A DNA stretch of 64,000 nucleotides from Sphingomonas phyllosphaerae (GCA_036946405.1 JAQIJC010000001.1:305501-369500); one strand, 5' to 3'; positions 35,191-44,845 are shown, numbered from the stretch's first letter. Numbers and translations are program-made. The notes: generated by a model not told the origin, from the letters alone.

Positions 35191-35644
35191 TGCGCGCCGC
35201 CCACTGCGGCGCGCGGCGACAGGCTGGCGCGGCGGCGTCGCGGCTTCGGCAGCGAGCGTTGCCAGCTACCCGCAGGCACGGAGACGCCAAGCTGGAACAC
35301 CATCGTCGTCATCGATTCCGCCTCCCGGCCCCTTCATTGCGGGAATTGGCGACGAGCGCAGGACGATGTCAATCAATCATATTTCAAATTTAAATATCGC
35401 ACGCGAAGGATTGCGAGGGCTCAGCTTGGGCCAAGAGCGCGTCGCTGGCCTGGTCGGCGAAAACACATCAACGATTGAGAAGGCATTGTTTTGGTCCGCA
35501 CTTCTAAATACCAGTGATGATAATGATTGATGGCATGGTTGCTGGTCGCCGAACGTACGTACGACGACGGCGGCCAAGGCAGGCGCATGGCCGAGGGCGG
35601 CCGGGGGGAAGCTTACGGAAACGCTGTTCACACGTCCGGAAGCG
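35191..35644. other. Intergenic region between GH26 and ROK regulator
   Basis: These 454 bp separate divergently read genes. Apart from the AT-rich palindrome described separately, nothing protein-like is seen. Short open frames here overlap the mannanase signal-peptide region and look random. Confidence 0.5.
35367..35397 (-). promoter_or_regulatory. AT-rich palindrome and -35-like box upstream of GH26
   Basis: On the minus strand an AT-rich inverted repeat (ATATTT/AAATAT arms at 35379-35384 and 35392-35397, with AAATTT between) is followed 6 bp later by TTGACA (35367-35372). The same arrangement, AT palindrome then TTGACAT, occurs upstream of the TonB receptor at 40364-40384. In this GC-rich DNA such islands stand out. 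A regulator binding site, perhaps for the adjacent ROK protein, is an inference. Confidence 0.45.
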
Positions 35645-36847
35645 ATGGTGGCCGGCGACGGGCGCGATGCGCGCCTGTCGCGGTCGTTGTCGGGCACCAA
35701 CCTGGCGCGGGCCGGCGACTACAACCTTCGCACCGTGCTCCAGGCGATCCGCCTCTCGCCCGGAGCGACCCGAGCCGATATCGCAAGACAGACGGGTCTG
35801 ACACCGGCGACCATCGGGAATATAAGCGGACGTTTGGTCGACATGGGCCTCGTGCATGTGACCGGGCGTAAGATCGGTGGCAGAGGCCAGCCCGCACTGC
35901 AACTCGCGGTCGATCCGGAGGGTGCGTTCGGGATCGGCATCAACATCGATCGCGACCACCTGACGCTGGTGACGCTCGACCTGAACGGCGTCGTGCGCAG
36001 CCGGGTGTGCCGCGAGGTGACGTTCGCGCTACCGGACGACGTGCTGCGCTTCGTCGCCGCCGAACTGGACCAGGCGATCGCCGCCGGGGGCATCGATCGG
36101 GACCGCATTCTCGGCGTGGGCGTCGCCCTGCCCGACGAACTCGGCAACATCGCCATGCCCGGCCGCCCGTCCGCATACGGCATCTGGGCGGAAACGAGCA
36201 TTTCGCATCTGCTCGCCGACCTGCTGCCGTGGCCGATCCACTGCGACAACGATGCCGCCGCCGCCGCGCTGGGCGAGGCCGAATATGGCACCGCCTTCGA
36301 CAACCCCTGCTTCTTCTACCTGCTCGTCAGCGCGGGGCTGGGCGGCGCGCTGGTGATCGACCGCAGCTATCACCGCGGGGCATCGAACCGCTCGGGCGAG
36401 ATCGGCCTGATCCCGGACCCTGGGGCGGGCACGCCCGGCGCGCGCGTGCAGGATACCGTGTCGGTCACAGCGCTGCTCGATCGGCTGGCCGCCGCCGGGC
36501 ACCGCATCGACGACGTCGATGCGCTGGACGACCTGCCCGACGGCGCCGATGCGATCGTCGACGCGTGGCTGGCGGCGTCGGTGCGCGCCCTGACCGGGCC
36601 GCTCGTCACGCTCGCCTGCCTGCTCGATCCCGACGCGGTGCTGATCGGCGGGCGGCTGCCGATCCGGTTGATCGAGCGGCTGGCCGGCGCGTTGACCGAT
36701 GCGCTGACGACGCTGGACCTGCCTGCGCGCGCGACGATCATGCCCGCGGTGATCGCACGCGATGCCGCGGCGGTCGGCGCGGCGATCCTGCCGTTCCTCG
36801 ACCGGTTGCTGCCGTCCGATTCGATCCTGATCCAGGCGGGGCGCTGA
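35645..36847 (+). CDS. ROK-family transcriptional regulator of the mannan locus
   Basis: A 400-aa protein. A winged helix-turn-helix (GATRADIARQTGLTPATIG, residues about 40-58) is followed by a ROK sugar-binding domain (GIGINIDRDHLTLVTLDLNG, HCDNDAAAAALGEAEYG, SAGLGGALVIDR). ROK repressors such as NagC/XylR respond to sugars. The zinc motif usual in this family (CxCGxxGCxE) is absent: the corresponding segment is PGARVQDTVSVTAL. It is read divergently from the mannanases and sits between them and the TonB receptor, so control of both is likely. Confidence 0.85.
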   Translation: MVAGDGRDARLSRSLSGTNLARAGDYNLRTVLQAIRLSPGATRADIARQTGLTPATIGNISGRLVDMGLVHVTGRKIGGRGQPALQLAVDPEGAFGIGINIDRDHLTLVTLDLNGVVRSRVCREVTFALPDDVLRFVAAELDQAIAAGGIDRDRILGVGVALPDELGNIAMPGRPSAYGIWAETSISHLLADLLPWPIHCDNDAAAAALGEAEYGTAFDNPCFFYLLVSAGLGGALVIDRSYHRGASNRSGEIGLIPDPGAGTPGARVQDTVSVTALLDRLAAAGHRIDDVDALDDLPDGADAIVDAWLAASVRALTGPLVTLACLLDPDAVLIGGRLPIRLIERLAGALTDALTTLDLPARATIMPAVIARDAAAVGAAILPFLDRLLPSDSILIQAGR

Positions 36848-36922
36848 CGCCGCCACCCCGGACGAACTAGGGGCCGCGACGTTGGTCGCGGCCCCCGTTG
36901 TCCCCCTTGCGGACGATCGGGG

Positions 36923-39900
36923 TCAGAGCGTCAGGCGGACGCTCAGCTGGAACTGACGGTCGCTCTTGAACCACGAACGCGGTGCCTCCAGCCCGTCCTT
37001 GTTCAGCACGAAGGTCGTCTCGGTCGTCGTGTCGAACAGGTTCTGCACCTGCACGCCGATCTTGAATTGCTTGTTGACGGTGTAGAACAGGGATGCGTCC
37101 GCCTGCCCGGTCGCCGATGCGTAGACCGGCAAGAACGGGAAGCAGCAATCGCGGTTGGTCAGCAGGTACTTCGACCGCCAGCTGTACGCGATGCGCGCGT
37201 AGATGCCCGCGAAGTCGTAGAACGCCGACACGTTGAAGTTATACTTGGACAGCTGCGCCAGCGGCAGGTTGTCGTAGAGGCCGGTAATGTCCAGCGGCGG
37301 GCGGTTGCCGTCGTTGGGCGCGTTCGCCGGGGTCGAGTTCGGGATCTTGCCCGGATCGATATAGGTGAAGGTCGCCTGCGTCCCCAGACCGCGCAACGCG
37401 CCCGGCAGGAAGTCGTAGGTCTGCTGGTACGAGATTTCCGCGCCCTTGATGTTCGCCTTGCCCGGCGCGTTCGTCGGGCCGTTGATCGTCACGTCGAACG
37501 TCTGGCCGTTGTTCGTGAACGACTGGTCGTAGCCGAAATTGTCGAGGATGATGTTCGACAGCTGTTTGTAGAACACCGCGCCGGTCAGCGAACCGACCTT
37601 GGCGAAATACCACTCGGCGGTCAGATCGATCTGCTTGGCGTCGATCGGCTTCAGATAAGGATTACGCGCATTGGCGGCGAAGGTGTAGCTGCCCGCCGTC
37701 TGCACCGCCGACGGCGTGACGCCAATGAAGTTGCGCAGGTCGCCGAACGCCGGGCGCGAGATCGCCTTGGACGCCGCCAGCCGGAACAGCAGCTGCGACG
37801 ACAGCTGATATTTGATGTTCAGGCTGGGCAGCCACTTGTCGAAGCTCTGCTGCGCGACATTGGCGGTCTGGGCGCCGTTCGAGAAGGCGGTGACGGCGGC
37901 CAGCTGCGTCGGCGAGATCAGGCAGAGCGCGCGCAGGTCGGTGTTCGGATTGGGCGAGGCGCAGAATTCCGCCACCGTCGCGAAGCTGCCGATCTGCTGC
38001 TGGACGTTCGGGAAGGTGAAGCCGCCGAACGACTGGTCGCGCGTGTGGACGTAGCGCACCCCGATGTTGCCCGACAGATTGCTGTCGCCGCCGCCGATAT
38101 CGTCCACGCCGAAATCGGCACGGATATAGGCGCTGTAGGTGTCCTCCTTCGTCCGGTACACCTCGCCGGGGCGGAAGTAGCCGTCGATCAGGTCGGTGCC
38201 GCGATCCTCCAGCGGGGTGTAGCCGCCGCCGGCCGCCTTCGTCGCGGTGCGCAGAAACGCGGTCAGCGCGTCATGGTCGGAAATCAGCGCATCGCTCAGC
38301 ACCGGGGCCGACGGCGGCTGGTTGGCCTGCCCGCGATAGAAGTCGCCCCAGTTCAGCAGCGAGACGGCGCTGGGATATTTGTCGAACGAGGCGAGACCGG
38401 ACGTCCAGGTATCCGACACGGCGCCCCAGTTGTTGTAGTCGTTGGACTTCACCGTCTGGTCGCGCTTCGCGTAACGGCCGCCGACCCGCACCTTGCGCAG
38501 AAACGCATCGTCCGACACGTCATATTGCGCGTCGCCGCGGAACGCCCATTCGTCGCCGTCGCTGTACGCGCGGTTGTTGAAGGCGTCGCGGATGAAAATG
38601 TTGGCGGGGTTCGCGAAATAGCTCGCCACGTCCTGACCGGCCGGGGTGATCGGCGTGATCCGCGCCGGGCCGTCGCGCAGATCGAGCGCCACGCCCGCGA
38701 ACGTCGTCGAATCGACGATGTCGTCGATGTCGCGCGATTTCGAGAAGACGTATTGCGTATCGAAGTTCAGGTGCAGACGGCTGGTGACGTCCCACTTGAC
38801 GTTGATCGACTGGTCCTGCGTCGCGCCGTTCGTCTTGAAGAAACGGTTGGTAAAATAATTATACTGCCCCCCCGCCGGCTTCACGATCGTGCCGTTCGTG
38901 AAGATGTTGTTGCCGTCGTAGCTGTTGTTGGTGAACGTCTGCCCCGCGGCCGGCGCGAACGGATTGTAGCCCTGCGGGAAGATCGCGTTGATATCACCGT
39001 AATAGACGTTCGGCTCGTTGGTGCGATCGATCCACTGCTGGCGCGATTCGGCGCGCAGGAACTGCCCGGTGACGAGCAGGTTGCCCTTGGCGTTCTCGTA
39101 CTGCAGGCCGCCGGCATAGCCGACGCGCTCCCGCTCGAACGTCTGCAGCCGCGAACCGGCGCCGAGCGGCGACCAGACGAACGGCTTGCCGGCCGGCACC
39201 GGGAAATTGTCCCACAGCGTCGACGAATAGGGCGTACCGGCGTTGAGCGTCCGCCCCTCGCCCGCATCGAAGCGGCCGTTGCCGTTGGTGTCGTCGTTGT
39301 AGCGCGGCAGCATCGACGAGACGAAGACCGAGTCCGACCGGCTGAACTGCTGGTTGTAGGTGGCGCTGGCGAGCACGCCGATCCGCCCGGCACCGCCCAG
39401 ATCCCATTGCTTCGAGAACAGGCCGACCACCGCGGGCGCGCTGCGCCGCGCGAAGTCGCCGTAGTTCACGCTGCCCGAGACGTAGAGCAGCGTATCTTTA
39501 GTATCGAACGGCTTGCGGGTGTTGATGTTGACGGTGCCCGAAATGCCGCCCTCGATCAGGTCGGCGGTCAGGTTCTTGAACACCTCGACCGATCCGACCA
39601 GCTCGGTCGGCACGTCGTTGAACCCGATCTCGCGCCCGCCCGACACGCCGAAGCTGTCGCGGCCATTGAACTCGCCGCGCACGTAGCTGAGCCCGCGGAT
39701 CGTGACGCCCGAACCCTCGACCGAGAAATGCTGCGTGTCGCTGGCGGAGGCGAAGCGGGTGATGGCGACGCCCGCCACGCGCTGCAGCGCCTCGTTGACC
39801 GAGCGGTCCGGCAGGGCGCCGATGTCCTCGGCGGTGATCGCGTCGACGACCGTATCCGCGTTGCGCTTGATCGACTGCGCATTGGCCAGCGACTGCCGCA

Positions 39901-40264
39901 GCCCGGTGACGATGATGTCGTCCGCCCCCGCGCCATCAGCGGCCGGCGTCTGCACGTCGGCGGCGGTCACGTTCGACTGGTCGGGCGCGGTCTGGTTGGC
40001 GATCGAGTTGCTGTTCGAAAGCGGGCGCTTGCCCGCGCTGGCGCCGGCCGGGATGCCGCCCTGCGCGGCCGAGGGCGCGGCGTCGGTCTGCGGCCGCGAC
40101 TCGTCGTCGCGCGATGCGGGCGCCGGCGCGGTCTGCGCGAACGCGGCGGGCGCGGCGAACGGCGAAGCTGCCATTAACGCTACCAAAGACACCGTCGCGG
40201 CCCAATGGGAACGCCGCCCCGAGCCAGCGGCTGCGCGATCCGTCATCAGCAATGCCTTCATCAT
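36923..40264 (-). CDS. TonB-dependent receptor (oligosaccharide uptake type)
   Basis: A 1113-aa outer-membrane receptor. A signal peptide (SLVALMAASPFAAPAAFAQ) and a Gln/Ala/Pro linker lead to the plug (DDIIVTGLRQSLANAQ, ALPDRSVNEALQRVAGVAI), a 22-strand barrel, and the C-terminal end RQFQLSVRLTL with a hydrophobic final strand. Length and plug sequence match the long receptors of carbohydrate utilisation loci in Sphingomonas, Caulobacter and Xanthomonas. It would import mannan-derived oligosaccharides (inference from the neighbours). The ATG at 40264 is chosen; an upstream GTG two codons earlier is possible. Confidence 0.9.
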   Translation of the reverse strand: MMKALLMTDRAAAGSGRRSHWAATVSLVALMAASPFAAPAAFAQTAPAPASRDDESRPQTDAAPSAAQGGIPAGASAGKRPLSNSNSIANQTAPDQSNVTAADVQTPAADGAGADDIIVTGLRQSLANAQSIKRNADTVVDAITAEDIGALPDRSVNEALQRVAGVAITRFASASDTQHFSVEGSGVTIRGLSYVRGEFNGRDSFGVSGGREIGFNDVPTELVGSVEVFKNLTADLIEGGISGTVNINTRKPFDTKDTLLYVSGSVNYGDFARRSAPAVVGLFSKQWDLGGAGRIGVLASATYNQQFSRSDSVFVSSMLPRYNDDTNGNGRFDAGEGRTLNAGTPYSSTLWDNFPVPAGKPFVWSPLGAGSRLQTFERERVGYAGGLQYENAKGNLLVTGQFLRAESRQQWIDRTNEPNVYYGDINAIFPQGYNPFAPAAGQTFTNNSYDGNNIFTNGTIVKPAGGQYNYFTNRFFKTNGATQDQSINVKWDVTSRLHLNFDTQYVFSKSRDIDDIVDSTTFAGVALDLRDGPARITPITPAGQDVASYFANPANIFIRDAFNNRAYSDGDEWAFRGDAQYDVSDDAFLRKVRVGGRYAKRDQTVKSNDYNNWGAVSDTWTSGLASFDKYPSAVSLLNWGDFYRGQANQPPSAPVLSDALISDHDALTAFLRTATKAAGGGYTPLEDRGTDLIDGYFRPGEVYRTKEDTYSAYIRADFGVDDIGGGDSNLSGNIGVRYVHTRDQSFGGFTFPNVQQQIGSFATVAEFCASPNPNTDLRALCLISPTQLAAVTAFSNGAQTANVAQQSFDKWLPSLNIKYQLSSQLLFRLAASKAISRPAFGDLRNFIGVTPSAVQTAGSYTFAANARNPYLKPIDAKQIDLTAEWYFAKVGSLTGAVFYKQLSNIILDNFGYDQSFTNNGQTFDVTINGPTNAPGKANIKGAEISYQQTYDFLPGALRGLGTQATFTYIDPGKIPNSTPANAPNDGNRPPLDITGLYDNLPLAQLSKYNFNVSAFYDFAGIYARIAYSWRSKYLLTNRDCCFPFLPVYASATGQADASLFYTVNKQFKIGVQVQNLFDTTTETTFVLNKDGLEAPRSWFKSDRQFQLSVRLTL

Positions 40265-40363
40265 CCCCACCCCTGATCCGCCGTCCCACGGCGCTTATCC
40301 GTCCGCGTTTTGCGGCTCGAAACCATCGGATACGTCCGGTTCGGGACCAAGACAAGGAAAATA

Positions 40364-40384
40364 TGTCAACTTGATTTAATTAAA
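40364..40384 (-). promoter_or_regulatory. AT-rich palindrome and -35-like box upstream of the TonB receptor
   Basis: TTTAATTAAA, a perfect 10-bp palindrome (40375-40384), is followed on the minus strand after 5 bp by TTGACAT (TTGACA at 40364-40369). This lies about 100 bp before the receptor start and 78 bp before the divergent halogenase start. The layout matches the site upstream of GH26 (35367-35397). No good -10 box was recognised. Confidence 0.45.
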
Positions 40385-40461
40385 AGCCGAGGGCAGCGTG
40401 GGTGTGGCTTTGCGGCACCGGTGATAGCGCTGTCACGCCGGATGGGGAGAGGAATCGGAGC

Positions 40462-41967
40462 GTGCAGGACGCCGGCGTCAGAGTGGTGATCGTCGGCGGC
40501 GGCACGGCGGGATGGATGACCGCCGCGGCGCTGGCGGGATTGCTGCCCGCCGCCTGCACAGTGACGCTGATCGAGTCGGAAGAGATCGGCATCGTCGGCG
40601 TCGGCGAGGCGACGCTGCCGCACCTCCGCCTGTTTCTGCAACGGCTGGGTATCGACGAGGGGGCGTTCATGGCCGCCACCGAGGCGACCTACAAGCTGGG
40701 CATCGAATTCCGCGATTTCGCACGGATCGGCGATCGGTACATCCACCCCTTCGGCACGTTCGGCCAGCCGCTGAACGACGTCGCCTTCCACCATTACTGG
40801 CTTCGCCGCGCCCCGGGCGGCGAGGTGCCGCCGATCGGCGCCTTTTCCGCCGGGGTCGTCGCCGCACAGGAACGTCGCTTCGCGCAACCGGGCGACGACC
40901 CCGGCGATCCGACGACATCGTTCGGCTACGCGTACCAGTTCGACGCGACCCGGTTCGCGCCGTTCCTGCGCGACTGGGCGGAGACGCGCGGCGCGACCCG
41001 CATCGAGGGGCGGGTCGTCCGCGTCGAGCGCGACGATGCGGACGGGCGCGTCACTGCGGTCGCGCTGGATGACGGGCGGCGGATCGCGGGCGACCTGTTC
41101 GTCGACTGCTCCGGCTTCCGGTCTCTGCTGCTGGGGGTCGAAATGGCCGAACCGTGGGAGGATTGGTCGCACTGGCTGCCGTGCGACCGCGCGGTGGCGA
41201 TGCCGTGCGCCAGCCCCGCCGCCGCGACCGAGCCGTTCACCCGGGCCACGGCGATGCCCGCCGGGTGGCGGTGGCGAATACCGCTGCGACACCGCGTCGG
41301 CAACGGCTACGTCTACGCCGCTGCGCATTGTTCGGACGATGCCGCGGCGGCGGCGCTGCGCGCGTCGCTGGACGGCGAGCCGCTGGCCGAGCCGCGATTC
41401 CTGCGCTTTCGTGCTGGTCGGCGGCGCCGCTCCTGGGTGGGCAACGTGGTGGCGATCGGGCTGGCGTCGGGGTTCCTCGAGCCGCTGGAATCGACCAGCA
41501 TCTATCTGGTGCAGGCAGCGATCACCGCGTTGGTCGAGCATTTTCCCGCCGCGCGCGTCGCCGACGTCGACCGCGACGGGTTCAACGCCGTGATCGACGA
41601 CGAATACGACCGCATCCGCGATTTCCTGATCCTGCATTACCACGCGACCGAGCGCGACGATTCGCCGTTCTGGGACCATGTGCGCACGATGGCGATCCCG
41701 GACACGCTGGCGGACAAGATCGCGCTGTGGCGCGCCAGCGGGCATGTGACCAAGTACGGCCACGGCCTGTTCCTCGAACCGAGCTGGGTCGCGGTCTATC
41801 TGGGTCAGCGCGTGATGCCGCGTGGCTGGGATCCTCGTGCCGACATCGGCGACCCCGCCGCGCTCGACCGCGCGCTGTCCACGCTGGCCGGGGCGATCGC
41901 CGCGCGCGTCGCGGCGATGCCGACGCACGATGCGGCGCTGGCGACGATCCGGGCGACCGCCGCATGA
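40462..41967 (+). CDS. Flavin-dependent halogenase-like protein 1 (tryptophan halogenase family)
   Basis: A 501-aa FAD enzyme of the tryptophan-halogenase family. It has VVIVGGGTAGWMTAAAL at the N-terminus (FAD binding), the conserved lysine in TYKLGIEF (near residue 76, site of the lysine that carries or directs HOCl), the family motif GWRWRIPL, and SGFLEPLESTSIYLVQ. The start GTG at 40462 follows GAGAGGA at good spacing. These proteins are frequent in TonB receptor loci, where their substrate is unknown. It is divergent from the receptor, and its stop overlaps the next ATG. Confidence 0.88.
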   Translation: MQDAGVRVVIVGGGTAGWMTAAALAGLLPAACTVTLIESEEIGIVGVGEATLPHLRLFLQRLGIDEGAFMAATEATYKLGIEFRDFARIGDRYIHPFGTFGQPLNDVAFHHYWLRRAPGGEVPPIGAFSAGVVAAQERRFAQPGDDPGDPTTSFGYAYQFDATRFAPFLRDWAETRGATRIEGRVVRVERDDADGRVTAVALDDGRRIAGDLFVDCSGFRSLLLGVEMAEPWEDWSHWLPCDRAVAMPCASPAAATEPFTRATAMPAGWRWRIPLRHRVGNGYVYAAAHCSDDAAAAALRASLDGEPLAEPRFLRFRAGRRRRSWVGNVVAIGLASGFLEPLESTSIYLVQAAITALVEHFPAARVADVDRDGFNAVIDDEYDRIRDFLILHYHATERDDSPFWDHVRTMAIPDTLADKIALWRASGHVTKYGHGLFLEPSWVAVYLGQRVMPRGWDPRADIGDPAALDRALSTLAGAIAARVAAMPTHDAALATIRATAA

Positions 41968-43328
41968 ACACCCGCGCGCCGTTGCAATCGGTGGCGGTGG
42001 CCGGCGGCGGGCCGGTCGCGCTGGCGGCGGCGGTGGCGTTCGCGCGCGCGCTGCCCGATGCGCGCGTGTCGCTGATCCCCGCGCCGGTGCCCGAGGATGC
42101 GCTGGCGGACCGACTGCCGCTGGCGCTGCCGTCGTCGCACGGCATGCTGGCGCGGATCGGCCTCGCGCCCGAGCGGCTGACCGCGCACGGGCTGGCGACG
42201 CGGCGGCAGGCCAGTCGCTTCCTCCCGTCGGGTGGGGATCGCCAGGCGTGGCTGGTCGGCGATGATGCCGCCGCCGTCCCCGGGCCGGTGGCGCCGCATC
42301 ATCTGTGGCAACGCGCGCGGCTGAGCGGGCGGCGGATACCGCCATTTCACGCGCTGATCCCCGGTTGCGTCGCCGCGCTGGCCGGGCGGGACGATCCGGA
42401 CGGCGACGCTGCGCTGCACATCGATCCGCAAGGCATGTCGCGCGCGCTGGCCGGGCTGGCGCAACAGTGCGGCGTCGCGGTGCTTGCCCCTTTGCTGGCG
42501 GTGCGTCACGCCGACGACGACGTTGCTGCCCTGATGCTGGAAGACGGCAGCACGGCGTCGGCGGACCTGTTCGTCGACGCCAGCGGACCGACGCCGCGGC
42601 TGGTCGCCCCCGGCGTGGCCGACGCGTTCTTACCGTGGCACGATGCTTTGCCGTGCGATCGGCTGAGGCTGGCCATCGATCGCGACTCCGGCGCCCTTGC
42701 GGGCGATGACTATCGCGCGACCGCCGGCGGGTGGCAGGCGCGCTGGCGCGGATTGCGCGCGGACGGGTTCGTCGCTGGCGGCAGCGACGTGGCGGCGGGG
42801 GCGGCGGCGGACGCGATCCCGATCGCACCCGGACGGCTGGCGCGGCCGTTCGCGGGGAATGTGCTGGCGCTCGGCGATGCGGCGGCGCAGGCCGGGCCGC
42901 TCGGCCTCGCCGGGATGACGCTGGCGCTTGCGCAGCTCGATCTGGCGCTGGAGCTGCTGCCCGCGCGCGCCGATGAGCCGCTGCTGCGCGCGGAATACAA
43001 TCGCCGCGCGGGGCTGCGCGCCGACCGGCTGCGCGACTTCCTCGGCGCACAATATCGCGCCGCCGGCATCGCCATCGATCGCGATGCGCCGCCCTCGCTA
43101 GCCAACGTGCTCAAGCAATTCGCGCAACGCGGGCTGCTCGTCACCGCGGACGAGGACAGCGTGCCGCGCGACGCGTGGCTGGCGGTGCTGGTCGGCCAGG
43201 GATTGACGCCGCGGCGCCCCGACCCGATCGCCACGGCGCTGTCACCCGACAGGGCGGCCGATGTGGTCGTCGCGCTGGCCCGGGATATCGCCGCCCGCTT
43301 CCCCGATAGGATCGCCACACCATCATGA
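41964..43328 (+). CDS. Degenerate halogenase-like flavoprotein
   Basis: A 454-aa relative of the flanking halogenases. It keeps a glycine-rich N-terminus (VAVAGGGPVALAAAVAFARA) and the second FAD-binding region (GNVLALGDAAAQAGPLGLAG). In place of GTAGW it has GPVALA, the lysine motif KLGIEF is missing (ATRRQASRF at the matching position), and the GWxWxIP motif reads GGWQARWRGL. It is therefore unlikely to halogenate; it may bind FAD for another reaction or act as a partner. It is coupled to both neighbours by ATGA overlaps. The family call is moderate because of the divergence. Confidence 0.75.
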   Translation: MNTRAPLQSVAVAGGGPVALAAAVAFARALPDARVSLIPAPVPEDALADRLPLALPSSHGMLARIGLAPERLTAHGLATRRQASRFLPSGGDRQAWLVGDDAAAVPGPVAPHHLWQRARLSGRRIPPFHALIPGCVAALAGRDDPDGDAALHIDPQGMSRALAGLAQQCGVAVLAPLLAVRHADDDVAALMLEDGSTASADLFVDASGPTPRLVAPGVADAFLPWHDALPCDRLRLAIDRDSGALAGDDYRATAGGWQARWRGLRADGFVAGGSDVAAGAAADAIPIAPGRLARPFAGNVLALGDAAAQAGPLGLAGMTLALAQLDLALELLPARADEPLLRAEYNRRAGLRADRLRDFLGAQYRAAGIAIDRDAPPSLANVLKQFAQRGLLVTADEDSVPRDAWLAVLVGQGLTPRRPDPIATALSPDRAADVVVALARDIAARFPDRIATPS

Positions 43329-44845
43329 CCCCCGCCCCCCCGATTGAACATGTCGTCATCGTCGGCGGCGGCACCGCGGGATGGATGATGGCCGCGGCGG
43401 CGGGGCGCTTCCTCGACGACGGCCGCCGCCGGATCACGCTCGTCGAATCCGATGCGATCGGTACGGTCGGCGTCGGCGAGGCGACCATCCCGTCGATCAC
43501 CAGCTTCAACAACTTCCTGGGCATCGACGAGGCGGAATTTCTGCGCGCGACGCGCGGCAGCTTCAAGCTGGGCATCGAATTCGTCGGCTGGGATCGCCCC
43601 GATGCTCGCTATTTCCACCCGTTCGGGCATTTCGGCCGCGACATCCAGGGGATCAACTTTCACCAATTGTGGCTGAAGCTGCGCGACCTACCGGGCATCG
43701 GCGCGATCGGCGACTATTCGGCGACGACGCTGGCCGCTGCCGCCGGCGCGTTCGGCCATCCCGTCGCCGACCCGCGCTCGCCGCTGTCGGGGCTGGCGCT
43801 CGCCTATCATATCGACGCGACGCTCTATGCCGCGTTCCTGCGCCGCCGCGCGGAGTCTGACGGCGTCGTGCGGGTCGAGGGGCGGATCGTCGCTGTCGAG
43901 CGGCGCGACAACGGCGACGTCGCCGCGCTGCGACTGGACGACGGGCGCCGGATCGCGGGCGACCTGTTCGTCGATTGTTCGGGATTCCGCAGCCTGCTGC
44001 TGGGCGAGGCGCTGGGCGTGCCGTTCGGGGATTGGTCGCACTGGCTGCCGTGCGACCGCGCGATCGCGGTGCCGACGGCGCGGGTCGCCGCGCCCGTCCC
44101 CTACACCCGCGCCACAGCGCATCGCGCCGGGTGGCAATGGCGCATCCCGCTGCAGCATCGCACCGGCAATGGCGTGGTCTATGCCAGCCGCTTCATGGAC
44201 GACGACGAGGCCGAGCGCCTGCTGCTCGGCCGGTTGGACGCCGAACCCACCGCCGCGGCGCGCCGCCTGTCGTTCACCGCCGGGCAGCGCGCGCGACTGT
44301 GGGAGCGCAACGTCGTCGCGCTCGGGCTCGCCGGCGGATTTCTCGAACCGCTGGAATCGACCAGCATCCACCTGATCCAGCAGGGCATCTCGAAACTTTT
44401 CGCGCTGTTCCCCGACACGAGCTTCTGCCCGGTCGAACGCGACGAGTACAACCGGCAGATGGGCGACAATTACCGCTCGATCCGCGACTTCATCATCCTC
44501 CATTACCACGCCACCCGCCGCGATGATTCGCCGTTCTGGGATCACGTCCGCACCATGGAGATCCCCGACACGCTGGCGCGCAAGATCGCGCTGTTCCGGC
44601 AGAAAGGGCGCATCTTCCGCTACGATGACGAATTGTTCACGGTGCCGAGCTGGGTGGCGGTGATGTTCGGACAGGGCGTGATCCCGGCCGGCTACGATCC
44701 GATCGTCGATGCGCTGGACGAGGGGAAGCTGGCCGCCGCGCTGCGCCAGATGCGTGGCGCCACCGCTGCGGCGGTCGCGGGGCTGCCGCCGCACGGCGAG
44801 GCGCTGGATCGCCTCGCCGGCGCTCAGCCGTCGCCCAGCATCTGA
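43325..44845 (+). CDS. Flavin-dependent halogenase-like protein 2 (tryptophan halogenase family)
   Basis: A 506-aa enzyme with an intact set of family motifs: VVIVGGGTAGWMMAAAAG, VGVGEATIPSITSF, SFKLGIEFVGWD (conserved Lys), GWQWRIPLQHRTGNG and GGFLEPLESTSIHLIQ. It is the closest of the three to typical halogenases of TonB loci. It is coupled to the degenerate paralogue by an overlapping start (ATGA). Its 3' end overlaps the cupin gene by 22 bp on the opposite strand. Confidence 0.9.
   Translation: MTPAPPIEHVVIVGGGTAGWMMAAAAGRFLDDGRRRITLVESDAIGTVGVGEATIPSITSFNNFLGIDEAEFLRATRGSFKLGIEFVGWDRPDARYFHPFGHFGRDIQGINFHQLWLKLRDLPGIGAIGDYSATTLAAAAGAFGHPVADPRSPLSGLALAYHIDATLYAAFLRRRAESDGVVRVEGRIVAVERRDNGDVAALRLDDGRRIAGDLFVDCSGFRSLLLGEALGVPFGDWSHWLPCDRAIAVPTARVAAPVPYTRATAHRAGWQWRIPLQHRTGNGVVYASRFMDDDEAERLLLGRLDAEPTAAARRLSFTAGQRARLWERNVVALGLAGGFLEPLESTSIHLIQQGISKLFALFPDTSFCPVERDEYNRQMGDNYRSIRDFIILHYHATRRDDSPFWDHVRTMEIPDTLARKIALFRQKGRIFRYDDELFTVPSWVAVMFGQGVIPAGYDPIVDALDEGKLAAALRQMRGATAAAVAGLPPHGEALDRLAGAQPSPSI

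Noticed and set aside
37067..40177. Long open frame antisense to the TonB receptor
   Set aside because: Low-complexity Arg/Val/Asp composition, no start context, fully contained in a certain gene.
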